Positions 36,587 to 44,202 are shown, counted from the first letter of the stretch. The stretch: 64,000 bases of DNA from an uncultured Lachnospiraceae bacterium (GCA_947177165.1 CAMWTP010000003.1:1-64000); one strand, 5' to 3'. Translations and numbers: made by a program. Notes: generated from the sequence alone by a model not told the origin.

Positions 36587-37456
36587 CAGTTCATTTAGTG
36601 CCACACGCTCCGTTGCGCTTGTCCATGTATTTTGAAATCTTTTGACGCCTGTTCCCTTCATGGCCTTTGATGCCAATTCTGAATTATACTTTGGCAAAAA
36701 TGATTTTAACAACCCTGATTTTTTTCCATGCCTTAGCCTTCTTAATGCGTCCTTCTCAAGATCACATACCTTTTGAGTGCTGTTTTTCGTCAGTCTTCCG
36801 ATTTCCTTTCTTGTTCTTCCATTCTGATATCTTTCAGCTATGATTTCAGGCTCCTGGCCTGGGAGTGCTGCGACCAGATCCCATAGTATCGCTGCCAGGT
36901 ACTCCGCCTGCATATTTTCCAGTACTTCACTTTCAACATCTGTATCACCCTGTATCAGCTCATAGAACGTACAGTTGTCATCATCGCAAACAGGGATATC
37001 CAGACTTTTGATATGCTCCATCACTATCCCGCTTTGTAATCGGTTCATACACTCCCTGCTGATGCCAAGGTATAACATCGTCTCGAGATCTGACGGTCTC
37101 CGGCCATACGCCGACTGCACGGCAGCAGTAAAACGCTTATACTTTATCATGAGTCCCTTTGTGCTGGCAGGTATCCTTACAACACTTCCACACTCTTCAA
37201 TATACCTGTACATAGACTGTTTCAGCCAGAATACAGCATAGCTCGAAAACGATACACCTTTATCTGGTCTATAAGCATTTACAGCATTACACAGACCTAT
37301 ATATCCCTGTTGCTTTAAATCCTCAATATCCTCATAGCCAGAATACTTCAAAGCTGTCTTTGCTATAAGCCCTTGATTCTGCTGCCACAATTCGAGCATA
37401 TGATCATCTGCATTCTGCCCGTCCTGTATGAGTGCAACAAGCTGTTCATTTGTCAT
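36581..37456 (-). CDS. Sigma-70-like factor at the island's left end
   Basis: A 291-residue RNA polymerase sigma-like protein. Region 2 is well kept: LWQQNQGLIAKTALKYSGYEDIEDLKQQGYIGLCNAVNAY, shown here only in part as DIEDLKQQGYIGL, then VSFSSYAVFWLKQSMYRYIE (2.3/2.4) and VVRIPAST (start of region 3). Region 4 is recognisable but divergent (EPEIIAERYQNGRTRKEIGRL). The last 45 residues are a basic extension. The start at 37456 has AGGAGA 7 bases upstream. It could direct transcription of the capsid genes or of chromosomal targets; no promoter consensus can be derived from one element. Confidence 0.85.
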   Translation of the reverse strand: MTNEQLVALIQDGQNADDHMLELWQQNQGLIAKTALKYSGYEDIEDLKQQGYIGLCNAVNAYRPDKGVSFSSYAVFWLKQSMYRYIEECGSVVRIPASTKGLMIKYKRFTAAVQSAYGRRPSDLETMLYLGISRECMNRLQSGIVMEHIKSLDIPVCDDDNCTFYELIQGDTDVESEVLENMQAEYLAAILWDLVAALPGQEPEIIAERYQNGRTRKEIGRLTKNSTQKVCDLEKDALRRLRHGKKSGLLKSFLPKYNSELASKAMKGTGVKRFQNTWTSATERVALNELY

Positions 37457-37472
37457 GACACCATCTCCTAAC

Positions 37473-37509
37473 AAATCCCCCCTGTTTTATTCGAATTCAG
37501 GGGGGATTT
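37473..37509. terminator. Strong hairpin just upstream of the sigma gene
   Basis: AAATCCCCCCTG (37473-37484) pairs perfectly with CAGGGGGGATTT (37498-37509). The T tract is short on the minus strand and TTTT on the plus strand. It separates the capsid genes from the sigma gene and lies directly before the sigma ribosome binding site, so it may attenuate sigma expression or protect the message. Confidence 0.6.
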
Positions 37510-37516
37510 TACTATT

Positions 37517-37828
37517 CTACCTTTTATTCGCCGCCTGCTGCTTCATCGTTGCCCACCGGCAGTTTGACGGTTCATAGCCTTTGTCATTGTCAATACGGTC
37601 AATAGACAGATTCTGCTTATAACCATGCTGCATTGCCCATACTGCAAAAGCCGTAAAGTCATTCTTCCATTCCATGCAGACTGTTATACCACGCCCGCCA
37701 TAATTCTTGAAACTGTCACTGGCAGGGTTATAACAACGAGCTTTCATATCCGACCATATACGGCGCAATCTATCTCGCTGATCTGTTCTACCCATAAACA
37801 TCTCACGTATTTTATCATCTACTTCCAT
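37517..37828 (-). CDS. Small HNH/AP2-like phage protein
   Basis: A 103-residue protein of a type common in phages and often called HNH- or AP2-domain-like. The hallmarks are RIWSDMKARCYN, KNYGGRGITVCMEW, LSIDRIDNDKGYEPSNCRW and a QAANKR end. The classical HNH catalytic His pair is not evident, so DNA binding without cleavage is possible. It overlaps the capsid gene by 14 bases and its RBS (GAGGAGG) lies within that gene. Confidence 0.7.
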   Translation of the reverse strand: MEVDDKIREMFMGRTDQRDRLRRIWSDMKARCYNPASDSFKNYGGRGITVCMEWKNDFTAFAVWAMQHGYKQNLSIDRIDNDKGYEPSNCRWATMKQQAANKR

Positions 37829-38699
37829 TTTCCTCCTCTTTTGCCTCTTCTTCCCTCTCCTCTGCAGGCTGTGCCTGATAATAAATTGCCTTGACCTTGT
37901 TCGCTAGCACAAATGCATCATAGCATATACGCCCTTCTACCAGGGAACCACTGATCCCCGGCGGATCAACGTGGATTTTGTAATCCTCCAGCTTTGTCGG
38001 CGCCACTGTGGCACACGGGTGCGCAAGCATAAACCCAAAATCTTTCGGGAGGCGTACTGCAGGCACCTTGATAACCTTTGCACCGGCAATCATGGCGATA
38101 ACACCCTTAATCCTGAGTTCGTTTGCGATATCAGTCTCCATGATGATATCTTTGCTTTTTTTCATGAGCGTGTATGTGCCTGGTGAAACTACAAGTATCC
38201 TGTCTGTCTCTGGCACTTCTGCATTGTCCAGCGCATTGTTTGCTGACACGATCTCTGTAAAAACATTTGTCGCCGTCAGTTTTATCGGTGCCGGTCGGTG
38301 CCCTGCCTTGGTACACATTACACTATAGACATATGTATCCACTTCTGGAATGACAACTTCACGCTGCTGCCTTGCCAGTGCAGAGGCCGCCTGTACATTC
38401 TGGACTGTTTCGTCCTGATCAAGCTTGTCAATGACAAATGTAAATGAGCGGTCTTTCTGCAGTGTAAATTCTTCCGTGGTTGCGTCCAGGTCTTTAACAA
38501 CGCCATAACGGGAACCTGTCATTCCTTCCGGTGTATTGCGTTTGTAGTCATTCATCTGTGAAGTGCTGATCTTGTATACCTTCACAGTGTGTGCACCTGT
38601 CCATTCAAAATCCTGGTTTGTCAGGAGTGATTTTTTGCTTTCCGTGCTGAACTGTTCGTCCACATATGGTAAAAATTTTGTCGCTAAATTGATAGCCAT
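37815..38699 (-). CDS. Phage major capsid protein
   Basis: A 294-residue protein matching siphophage-type major capsid proteins: MAINLATKFLPYVDEQF at the start, then VVKDLDATTEEFTLQKDRSF, VIDKLDQDETVQNVQAASAL, a long ILVVSPGTYTLMKKS segment and VTAVRLP-like VPAVRLPKDFGFMLAHPCAT. The C-terminus is acidic. It directly follows a scaffold-type gene with 18 bases between, the standard phage order. An HK97-like fold is expected from the family, not shown here. It should form the shell of the island's particle. Confidence 0.78.
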   Translation of the reverse strand: MAINLATKFLPYVDEQFSTESKKSLLTNQDFEWTGAHTVKVYKISTSQMNDYKRNTPEGMTGSRYGVVKDLDATTEEFTLQKDRSFTFVIDKLDQDETVQNVQAASALARQQREVVIPEVDTYVYSVMCTKAGHRPAPIKLTATNVFTEIVSANNALDNAEVPETDRILVVSPGTYTLMKKSKDIIMETDIANELRIKGVIAMIAGAKVIKVPAVRLPKDFGFMLAHPCATVAPTKLEDYKIHVDPPGISGSLVEGRICYDAFVLANKVKAIYYQAQPAEEREEEAKEEENGSR

Positions 38700-38717
38700 G
38701 CCTTACGCTTCCTTTCT

Positions 38718-39152
38718 TCAGGTGCTAAGCCCCATAGCTTTTCTTATTTCGAGATCGCCCGATGCTTCTGCAGACGGCCTTACGCCTGCACCTGGCTGGA
38801 ATCCCCTTAATTTTATATTGCTTGTGGCATTCGCCCTGCATTCTTTAAAATATTTTTCTACGGTTGCAATGCTCTTTTCCATTGTCTCCCTGTCAGTACA
38901 GTTAAGAGCCTCATAAAGCTGTACAGGCAGTCCTTTTTCTGATAGCAGTTCTTTAGCTGACATGTGGAGTTCACGCCGCGCAAGCTCCTGCTCCCTTTTC
39001 GTGAAATCTGCTTCGCCGCTGCTCTTTGCTTTTTCTTTTGCAAGTCTTTCCTGTACAATGCGGTTCACGTCCTCCTGCGAAAAGGTTCTCTTGTCCCCAG
39101 TTCCCTGATCGGCCGACAGGCCTGCGTTCTGGTTCATGCTCTTTTCGTCCAT
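38718..39152 (-). CDS. Phage capsid scaffolding protein (DUF4355-like)
   Basis: A 144-residue charged, helical protein: FSQEDVNRIVQERLAKEK, then a Lys/Glu-rich coiled coil (KREQELARREL), LSEKGLP, and a Pro/Gly-rich tail ending RKAMGLS. This layout is that of DUF4355-type scaffolds encoded before major capsid genes. It would guide shell assembly and so could set the size of the capsid. RBS AGGGAGATC is good. Confidence 0.7.
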   Translation of the reverse strand: MDEKSMNQNAGLSADQGTGDKRTFSQEDVNRIVQERLAKEKAKSSGEADFTKREQELARRELHMSAKELLSEKGLPVQLYEALNCTDRETMEKSIATVEKYFKECRANATSNIKLRGFQPGAGVRPSAEASGDLEIRKAMGLST

Positions 39153-39165
39153 AATCTTGATCTCC

Positions 39166-39296
39166 CTTCTTTTTACGCCCGAAGTGGGCTATTATCCGAA
39201 AATGAAAAAGGCATGAGAATAGCCAGTCATAAACTACTGGTTATTTCCCATGCCTTGACTTACAAGACTAACCCTTTGGGGCGGTACTCATGCCTA
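39166..39296 (-). terminator. Structured leader and terminator before the scaffold gene
   Basis: On the minus strand AAGGCATGGGAAATAACCAGT (39236-39256) pairs with ACTGGCTATTCTCATGCCTT (39208-39227 region) and is followed by TTTTTC, an intrinsic terminator. A second upstream copy, AGGCATGAG (39287-39295), can pair exactly with the same 3' arm CTCATGCCT. Two competing stems are therefore possible. A weak -10-like GATAAT (near 39191) follows and could start a separate scaffold/capsid transcript. Confidence 0.55.
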
Positions 39297-39349
39297 ATTT
39301 CATTTTATGCATATCCTAACACATACAGGAAAGTCCGTCAAGAAGAATT

Positions 39350-39535
39350 TTATCCGTCCATTCTTCCTGTACCATCAGCATTCTTTGGTATCGGTATTGT
39401 AAGGATTGTATGTAAAAAGCCATCTTTTTCAGCTACCTCTTTTACCTTAGTATCAGGGAACAGCATCTTCACCGCTTCCTGATGCAGCTCCTTCCTGTCC
39501 TGCTCCTCTGCTGTATATGCAACCCTGATCTTCAA
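39350..39535 (-). CDS. Small island protein of unknown function
   Basis: A 61-residue protein (MKIRVAYTAEEQ start; VKEVAEKDGFLHTILTIPIP in the middle). It resembles short beta-alpha proteins seen in phage early or middle regions, but I cannot name a family. No membrane segment. It lies between a long dyad and the scaffold terminator. Confidence 0.5.
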   Translation of the reverse strand: MKIRVAYTAEEQDRKELHQEAVKMLFPDTKVKEVAEKDGFLHTILTIPIPKNADGTGRMDG

Positions 39536-39588
39536 TTTATCACCCTTTCTGTTTATCCTTTGCGACCTTGGGTTTTCCCCTAGTATCT

Positions 39589-39651
39589 ATGCGCGTAAAA
39601 CTTAACATATATTCAAAATCATGTTAAGTTTTGTGAAGTAGTTACGCGCAT
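39589..39651. other. Composite long dyad, possible replication or operator site
   Basis: ATGCGCGTAA followed immediately by AACTTAACAT (39589-39608) is answered by ATGTTAAGTT (39621-39630) and, after 11 unpaired bases, TTACGCGCAT (39642-39651). Both arms are perfect, giving a 20-bp interrupted stem. It lies between two short island genes and downstream of the replication-like genes. No T run, so a terminator is unlikely. Confidence 0.5.
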
Positions 39652-39659
39652 ATCCATGT

Positions 39660-39917
39660 CTACTTGGAATTATGTATTGCGACATCGCAATTATTCATTC
39701 CGCACCTTTCCCGTTCTTCATCGCTTTTCTTTAAATATTTATCAACAATAATAAATGTTTTGGAGATAAACTCATGTGCACTTGAACCTAAACTGTTTGC
39801 ATACTCCAAGCATTTATTTTTCCATTGCTCACGCTGTTCTGGCGTCTTTTCCTGCATATTGACAACCATTTCTGCAATGTCTGGTACATGCTGATAAAAC
39901 AAATCCAATTCTGTCAT
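39660..39917 (-). CDS. Small helical island protein of unknown function
   Basis: An 85-residue soluble, mostly helical protein (TELDLFYQHVPDIAEMV, then KTPEQREQWKNKCLEY and a C-terminal ERERCGMNNCDVA). No recognised family. It has its own promoter-like region and an AAAGGAAAT ribosome binding site 8 bases before the ATG. Confidence 0.55.
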   Translation of the reverse strand: MTELDLFYQHVPDIAEMVVNMQEKTPEQREQWKNKCLEYANSLGSSAHEFISKTFIIVDKYLKKSDEERERCGMNNCDVAIHNSK

Positions 39918-39964
39918 TGCAAGCCATTTCCTTTCTCTTTTTTTGCATAATATCTTTCCTTTAA

Positions 39965-40010
39965 CCGGAAAGCCGTGGTATTATATACTTATGTTTTAAC
40001 GGCTTTCTGG
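39965..40010 (-). promoter_or_regulatory. Dyad-covered promoter within the island
   Basis: CCGGAAAGCCGT (39965-39976) and ACGGCTTTCTGG (39999-40010) form an 11-of-12 inverted repeat. Between the arms, on the minus strand, lies AAGTATATAATACC with a TATAAT -10. A regulator binding the arms would control transcription toward the 39.9-kb gene and beyond. Confidence 0.5.
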
Positions 40011-40056
40011 CTGTACACTGCCCTGTAAGAAGGTGGTGCTTCTTATGGGGCGATTT

Positions 40057-40866
40057 TTAGTTGCTTAATATCTGTTTTTCCAGCTCATCAAAATCATAGT
40101 TGTTCTGCTGGAAGCCGTTAAAACTATTGTTTTGACTGTTCTGGCTTCTCTGTCTGTTGTTCTGCAAATTCCCTTTTCTGCTGTCCTGCTCCCTTGAAAG
40201 CCATGAATTGATAAAGCGGCTGATCCCCCTTCTGGTCTTTCGCCTTGTCGGATTGCTGTCAAGCCATGCACGCATCTTCTGGAGTTCCTGCATCACATTG
40301 ACTGCCTGATAGGTCTGTACCCATAAGTCAATCTTATCCTGTGGGACATCATAGAATGATTTATCGTTTAATGGCAGCAGTATGCCGCTTGGTTCAGAGG
40401 TCGGCTTGTCCGGCTCTGGACAAACAGATATATTATTATTGTTTATTATGTTATTGTTTAATATATTGTTATTGTTAGTTTCCTTACTGTCCGTAGACGA
40501 GTTATCCGCCTCCCTATTATCGGTAATCGGAAAAAATGGGTTTTCCGTTTCCTCATTTTGGGTAATCGGATAATCCAATATTGTGACTTCATGTGTGAGG
40601 CGGTAAATAGTCCGCCCAAATTTGCCATTATTTAGAGTCTGATGCTTCTCAACAACACCTGCAGCAACAAGTGCATTAATATGACGGTAAAATGTATCTT
40701 TTCCCATATCCATTTCTTTGATGATTGTCTCCACGCTGGGATAGCATTCATCAGTTGTGCCACAGAAAGATGACAAATACGCATATAACCCTTTCGCCGC
40801 TGCTGACAGATTCCTATTTCGTGTTACATCTTGATATACCACTCCATAACCTCCTTTGTCCTTCAT
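40057..40866 (-). CDS. Replication-initiator-like helix-turn-helix protein
   Basis: A 269-residue protein. The N-terminal winged helix (VTRNRNLSAAAKGLYAYLSS, then CYPSVETIIKEMDMGKDTFY) is of the type found in phage replisome-organiser and plasmid Rep proteins. An Asn-rich disordered linker (NNNILNNNIINNNN) and a C-terminal helical part (VMQELQKMRAWLDSNPTRRKTRRGISRFINSWL) follow; the latter looks like the conserved tail of phage replication proteins. It follows the ERF gene, the usual phage order. Confidence 0.75.
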   Translation of the reverse strand: MKDKGGYGVVYQDVTRNRNLSAAAKGLYAYLSSFCGTTDECYPSVETIIKEMDMGKDTFYRHINALVAAGVVEKHQTLNNGKFGRTIYRLTHEVTILDYPITQNEETENPFFPITDNREADNSSTDSKETNNNNILNNNIINNNNISVCPEPDKPTSEPSGILLPLNDKSFYDVPQDKIDLWVQTYQAVNVMQELQKMRAWLDSNPTRRKTRRGISRFINSWLSREQDSRKGNLQNNRQRSQNSQNNSFNGFQQNNYDFDELEKQILSN

Positions 40867-40892
40867 ACATATTTTACTTTAGCTCCTTTCCA

Positions 40893-41645
40893 TTAGCCAA
40901 ATGGCATTTCATTTTCATACTGCGCCATTCCATCAAGTGCCATCTGATAGTTTTCGTATGAATCCGGTTCTTTTGATGGCTGCTTTTTCAATATAGCCAT
41001 TGCACCCTTGAACTGCTCCATGGTCATATCTTCCAGCCTGTTTATCTTATATCGCCCGCATACTGATTCTTCATGAGCTCCTGTACGCTCTATCTCCGCC
41101 CTGATTGTATTGACGTGCGCCTGTGCTACATATACCCTGCTGCCAGCGTTCCTGTTCTGTGTGCCTGCGGTCTGCCCTGCTGCCGGGCGCGTGTTTTCCC
41201 TGCTGCCTTTCTGCCCTGTCTGCTGCCTGGTAGTGCCTTTATTATCCTGCTGGTCGTTCTTCATGCTGTCCGGGTCCTTTGCATCATCGATACAGAATAA
41301 ACCATTCAGGGCGTACTTTCGCGCGTAGCTGCTGCATGAACCTGTGATCTGCGCCGCGTCCATCTTTGAGCGGTTATCTGTTTCGCGTGCAAATGCCGTA
41401 TTGCTGATACCGCTGTTGCTTTCCGTATCCTGGAATACCGCTGTTGACTTCACATAGTACCTGTCACCGATCAGTTCAATGTCATCATACACAAGCAGCA
41501 GCGCCTTGACCTGTGCCATTAAGGGCTTTAATGCTTCCTGGATGTCCTCACAGCTCCGGTAATGATAATCGCCAAACTGGTTATACTGGTTCTTCGGTGC
41601 TTTTAGATTCTGCTGGACATAGAAGAGCTTTTCATATATCGTCAT
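40893..41645 (-). CDS. ERF-family single-strand annealing protein
   Basis: A 250-residue recombinase of the ERF superfamily, which anneals complementary single strands in phage replication and recombination. Core blocks: YEKLFYVQQNLKAPKNQYN, GDYHYRSCEDIQEAL, then DAAQITGSCSSYARKYALNG and FCIDDAKDPD. A Gln/Gly/Thr-rich linker precedes a C-terminal helical part ending in NEMPFG, an acidic SSB-like tip. Intact in length. Confidence 0.85.
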   Translation of the reverse strand: MTIYEKLFYVQQNLKAPKNQYNQFGDYHYRSCEDIQEALKPLMAQVKALLLVYDDIELIGDRYYVKSTAVFQDTESNSGISNTAFARETDNRSKMDAAQITGSCSSYARKYALNGLFCIDDAKDPDSMKNDQQDNKGTTRQQTGQKGSRENTRPAAGQTAGTQNRNAGSRVYVAQAHVNTIRAEIERTGAHEESVCGRYKINRLEDMTMEQFKGAMAILKKQPSKEPDSYENYQMALDGMAQYENEMPFG

Positions 41646-41659
41646 GCTACCGCCTCCGT

Positions 41660-41863
41660 CTAATCTGCCAGATTCCTGGCAAGGGCTTCAATGCTGATCA
41701 ACAGTCTTGTGTCACTTATCTTTGCTATGTGTGTAACTATGTTCCTGATCGTGACAAGCTGTGAAGTATTGTTTATCTCATCAATGCGCCGCTTGATGCT
41801 GTCTCTGTACTCAGTGCACTGCTGCATGTTTACCAGGTTATCCATTCCATGTTTCTGTTCCAT
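41660..41863 (-). CDS. Small helical island protein
   Basis: A 67-residue helical protein (NMQQCTEYRDSIKRRIDEIN, then VTIRNIVTHIAKISDTRLLI). The start at 41863 is chosen because AAGGAAG lies 9 bases upstream. It precedes the ERF gene by 14 bases and is probably co-transcribed. No family recognised. Confidence 0.5.
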   Translation of the reverse strand: MEQKHGMDNLVNMQQCTEYRDSIKRRIDEINNTSQLVTIRNIVTHIAKISDTRLLISIEALARNLAD

Positions 41864-42207
41864 TCCCTGACACTTCCTTTCCAACGGATTACTTTAGTTT
41901 TTGTGGTCAAATTCACTCCAAAATTCAATTGGTGAACATTTCCTCACTAAAATGGTTTTCGTGCGAATTTGATACTGATTACGCCCATACACAGGGACTT
42001 TCAAATTATTAAATCTATCTGGTAGCGTTTAATCTTTTCTGCATCTCCTTTTTCTGTTCCTCTGTATAATTTTTAGGTGGTGAAATCTTCACTCATGATA
42101 CAGGAACACGCGCGCATATGCTTCCATCTGTATTTGCATGTTCATGAATAATTTTGTTCTCTAAATCTTTCGAATGGGTATTTCTCTGTTGAAATAGATT
42201 TACTATT
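41864..42207. other. Gap in the island early region
   Basis: No convincing gene in about 340 bases. A 25-codon minus-strand frame (42015-42092, GTG start, ISPPKNYTEEQKKEMQKRL) resembles the end of a phage protein but has no RBS; it may be a relic. The left part is AT-rich and could contain regulatory sequence. Confidence 0.35.
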
Positions 42208-42546
42208 TTATTTTATTGACCTTTCAATAGATTTTCGACTTATTTTTGATGCTATTCTTCCGCGCATTAATTCTTTTTGCTTTTCTGCCTTTTGAATATC
42301 AGTCAAATTTCTTTTCAGTGTCTTAGATCTAAAACTAATCAAATTAATGGGGCAGGAATATGTACACCCAACAACTTCACCGTTTTTTAATTTTGCAGTC
42401 TCTTCAAGTTTCCATTCACTATCAGGACTTGCAACAAGCTTATTGAATTTGTTCATATATCTTGTATCAGATGTATAAATAACCGCCTTGTTATCTAAAC
42501 GCCCAAAACTAACATGAACTTCTTGCTCCTCCAATGTTAAACTCAT
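42208..42546 (-). CDS. Small phage-type protein with YTSDTRYM motif
   Basis: A 112-residue protein: MSLTLEEQEVHVSFGRLDNK, then AVIYTSDTRYMNKFNKLVAS and a basic C-terminus (KAEKQKELMRGRIASKI). I have seen this pattern in small proteins of Lachnospiraceae phages and ICEs, next to helix-turn-helix genes; no function is known to me. The start follows GTGAGGGTTAGAGAA and overlaps nothing. Confidence 0.6.
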   Translation of the reverse strand: MSLTLEEQEVHVSFGRLDNKAVIYTSDTRYMNKFNKLVASPDSEWKLEETAKLKNGEVVGCTYSCPINLISFRSKTLKRNLTDIQKAEKQKELMRGRIASKISRKSIERSIK

Positions 42547-42550
42547 TTCT

Positions 42551-42811
42551 CTAACCCTCACTTTCTTCAATCTGCTCTGCGGCCACTGGTACATTTTCCA
42601 CCAGATCAGCCACCCGGACATTTAACGCTTTTGCAATCTTCCCCATGTACTTAGGTTTTGTATAAAAGCCCCGGCGCATGGAATAGACAATGTTCTTTGA
42701 TACCCCTGCTGCTTCTGCAAGCTCAACTGGATCATATTCCAATTCTGCCATTGCGATCAGCACCTTGCGCGAATCTGGTTTAAGCATAGTTGTGTCTCTG
42801 GCCGCTGGCAT
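42551..42811 (-). CDS. Helix-turn-helix regulator (Cro/XRE type)
   Basis: An 86-residue DNA-binding protein: DPVELAEAAGVSKNIVYSMR is the helix-turn-helix, then KYMGKIAKALNVRVADLVE. The start at 42811 has GGAGG 7 bases upstream and overlaps the preceding gene by 32 bases. A second small HTH gene lies 290 bases upstream. It may regulate early genes or excision. Confidence 0.75.
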   Translation of the reverse strand: MPAARDTTMLKPDSRKVLIAMAELEYDPVELAEAAGVSKNIVYSMRRGFYTKPKYMGKIAKALNVRVADLVENVPVAAEQIEESEG

Positions 42812-43061
42812 ACTCCGCGCCTCCTTCCTGTCCAATCATGAGCAGCAGCTTATTTTCCCTCTGCTCAATTTGTTTCTGGTTTTTCCTGATCATCTCCAGA
42901 TGCAGGTCTATCAGCTGTATGGCAAGCTCTCCGCGCTCATACTCCGACAGGAACCCTAATTCAAAATACGAATCAATCACACCACGATAATAATGACTTT
43001 TTTCATCTGTGATCGTGTCGCCCTGCATTCGGTTTAATGTCTGGTCAAAATAGTCTTTCAT
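42780..43061 (-). CDS. Small helical island protein
   Basis: A 93-residue helical protein (MKDYFDQTLNRMQGDTITDE, YYRGVIDSYFELGFLSEYER). No recognised domain or membrane segment. Placed between two HTH genes in the same direction, so it belongs to the early operon. Confidence 0.55.
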   Translation of the reverse strand: MKDYFDQTLNRMQGDTITDEKSHYYRGVIDSYFELGFLSEYERGELAIQLIDLHLEMIRKNQKQIEQRENKLLLMIGQEGGAEYASGQRHNYA

Positions 43062-43097
43062 TGGCTATACTCCTTTCTGTTATTCTGGTGAAAGCAC

Positions 43098-43322
43098 TTA
43101 CTGCATCACCAAATCCATGATTTCAGTTACATCAACTTCAAGTGCTGCTGCAATCTTGCCCAATGTTGCAATCTTACAATTGCCCTCTTTCATAATGCGG
43201 CGATAAGATGCATAGCTGATACCTGCAGCACTGCAAAGATCATAAGGATTCATAGTCTTTCGCGCCATTGCAACCTGTACTTTGTCCTGACTGATTTTTA
43301 AATTGGTCATTACTGTAGCCAT
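43098..43322 (-). CDS. Cro-like helix-turn-helix protein
   Basis: A 74-residue XRE-type protein: MNPYDLCSAAGISYASYRRI is the helix-turn-helix, then ATLGKIAAALEVDVTEIMDL. It is the first gene of the leftward early operon, opposite the repressor, as expected for a Cro-type antagonist or an excisionase activator. Confidence 0.78.
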   Translation of the reverse strand: MATVMTNLKISQDKVQVAMARKTMNPYDLCSAAGISYASYRRIMKEGNCKIATLGKIAAALEVDVTEIMDLVMQ

Positions 43323-43349
43323 TTTGTTTTACCTCACTTTTCTTTATAG

Positions 43350-43378
43350 TTGACAGGTTGATTTAAACCTGTTATAAT
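43350..43378 (+). promoter_or_regulatory. Rightward promoter with operator in its spacer
   Basis: TTGACA (43350-43355), 17 bases, TATAAT (43373-43378): a consensus promoter aimed at the repressor gene. The spacer is filled by the perfect palindrome ACAGGTTgatttaAACCTGT (43353-43372), a strong repressor operator candidate. Confidence 0.85.
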
Positions 43379-43393
43379 TCACTTATCAGATTT

Positions 43394-43441
43394 ATAACAA
43401 CCTGTGTAGTCCACTATAACAGATACAAAACAACCTGTCAA
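43394..43441 (-). promoter_or_regulatory. Leftward promoter with two further operator sites
   Basis: On the minus strand TTGACA (43436-43441), 17 bases, TATAGT (43413-43418) points at the Cro-like gene. ACAGAT...CAACCTGT (43419-43438) is an imperfect copy of the operator palindrome, and a third half-site AACAACCTGTG begins at 43397. The two promoters face each other and their transcripts overlap. Confidence 0.8.
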
Positions 43442-43512
43442 TTATAAAAAGAACTTTTTTATCTGTTATTTTCTTTTACTCTATGATATAGTAAATCATG
43501 GAGGTACGGAAA

Positions 43513-43977
43513 ATGACTATTGGAGAACGTATTAAAAAATTTCGCAATGAAAAAAAATTAACACAAAAACAATTGGGTGAAAAATGTGGAATTGATGAAG
43601 CAAATATCCGAAAATATGAACTTGGTAAACAAAACCCCAAAATAGAAACCCTTAGAAAAATTGCTCTCGCTCTTGAAGTTTATACTATAGACTTATTGTA
43701 TGATGAAGAACAATCATCAGAGATAAAACGGCAGAATTTTGCAGAACTTTCTATGCATTATATTAGTAAAAATCTATTAGAATTACCAAATGATGTTGAA
43801 ATAACTGAAGACATTCTACTTCGTAATTTTAATAAACTAAATAAATTAGGTAAAACAGAAGCATTTAAAAGAATAGAGGAATTAACCGAAATAGAACGTT
43901 ATATCGAAAACGATTCATCAACTCTTTCAAACCAACAAGAAAGTTCCAATCTTACGAAAACATTTTTAGAAGATTAG
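43513..43977 (+). CDS. XRE-family repressor of the island
   Basis: A 154-residue CI-like protein. Residues 1-65 are an HTH_3 domain (FRNEKKLTQKQLGEKCGIDE, ANIRKYELGKQNPKIETL). The rest is helical and lacks a Ser/Lys autocleavage peptidase domain, so release from repression is not by RecA-type self-cleavage. It may instead respond to a partner, as satellite repressors do to helper proteins; this is inference. The start at 43513 has GGAGG 8 bases upstream. Confidence 0.88.
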   Translation: MTIGERIKKFRNEKKLTQKQLGEKCGIDEANIRKYELGKQNPKIETLRKIALALEVYTIDLLYDEEQSSEIKRQNFAELSMHYISKNLLELPNDVEITEDILLRNFNKLNKLGKTEAFKRIEELTEIERYIENDSSTLSNQQESSNLTKTFLED

Positions 43978-44126
43978 AAAAAGGAATAGCCCGTAACGCC
44001 ACCCCTTCTGGTACTAAATAACAATTATTGAGTTTGAACGCACCTGCCATTCTTCCCACGTAGGAAAAATGGCAGATCATACGCTGCTACTATTCCATCT
44101 GGCAGCAGTGCACTGCACCATGACAA

Positions 44127-44132
44127 TATAAT
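44127..44132 (+). promoter_or_regulatory. -10 element for the small toxin transcript
   Basis: TATAAT lies 70 bases before the toxin start. The -35 is weak. The 13-base string TATAATATGCTTA is repeated, inverted, at the antisense promoter, followed by similar G-rich leader sequence. Confidence 0.55.
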
Positions 44133-44202
44133 ATGCTTACCTGGGGCGCCGGGGGACGTGCTCTCACCCAATCCGAGACCCAAACGGAAGGTGGTGGGTA
44201 TT

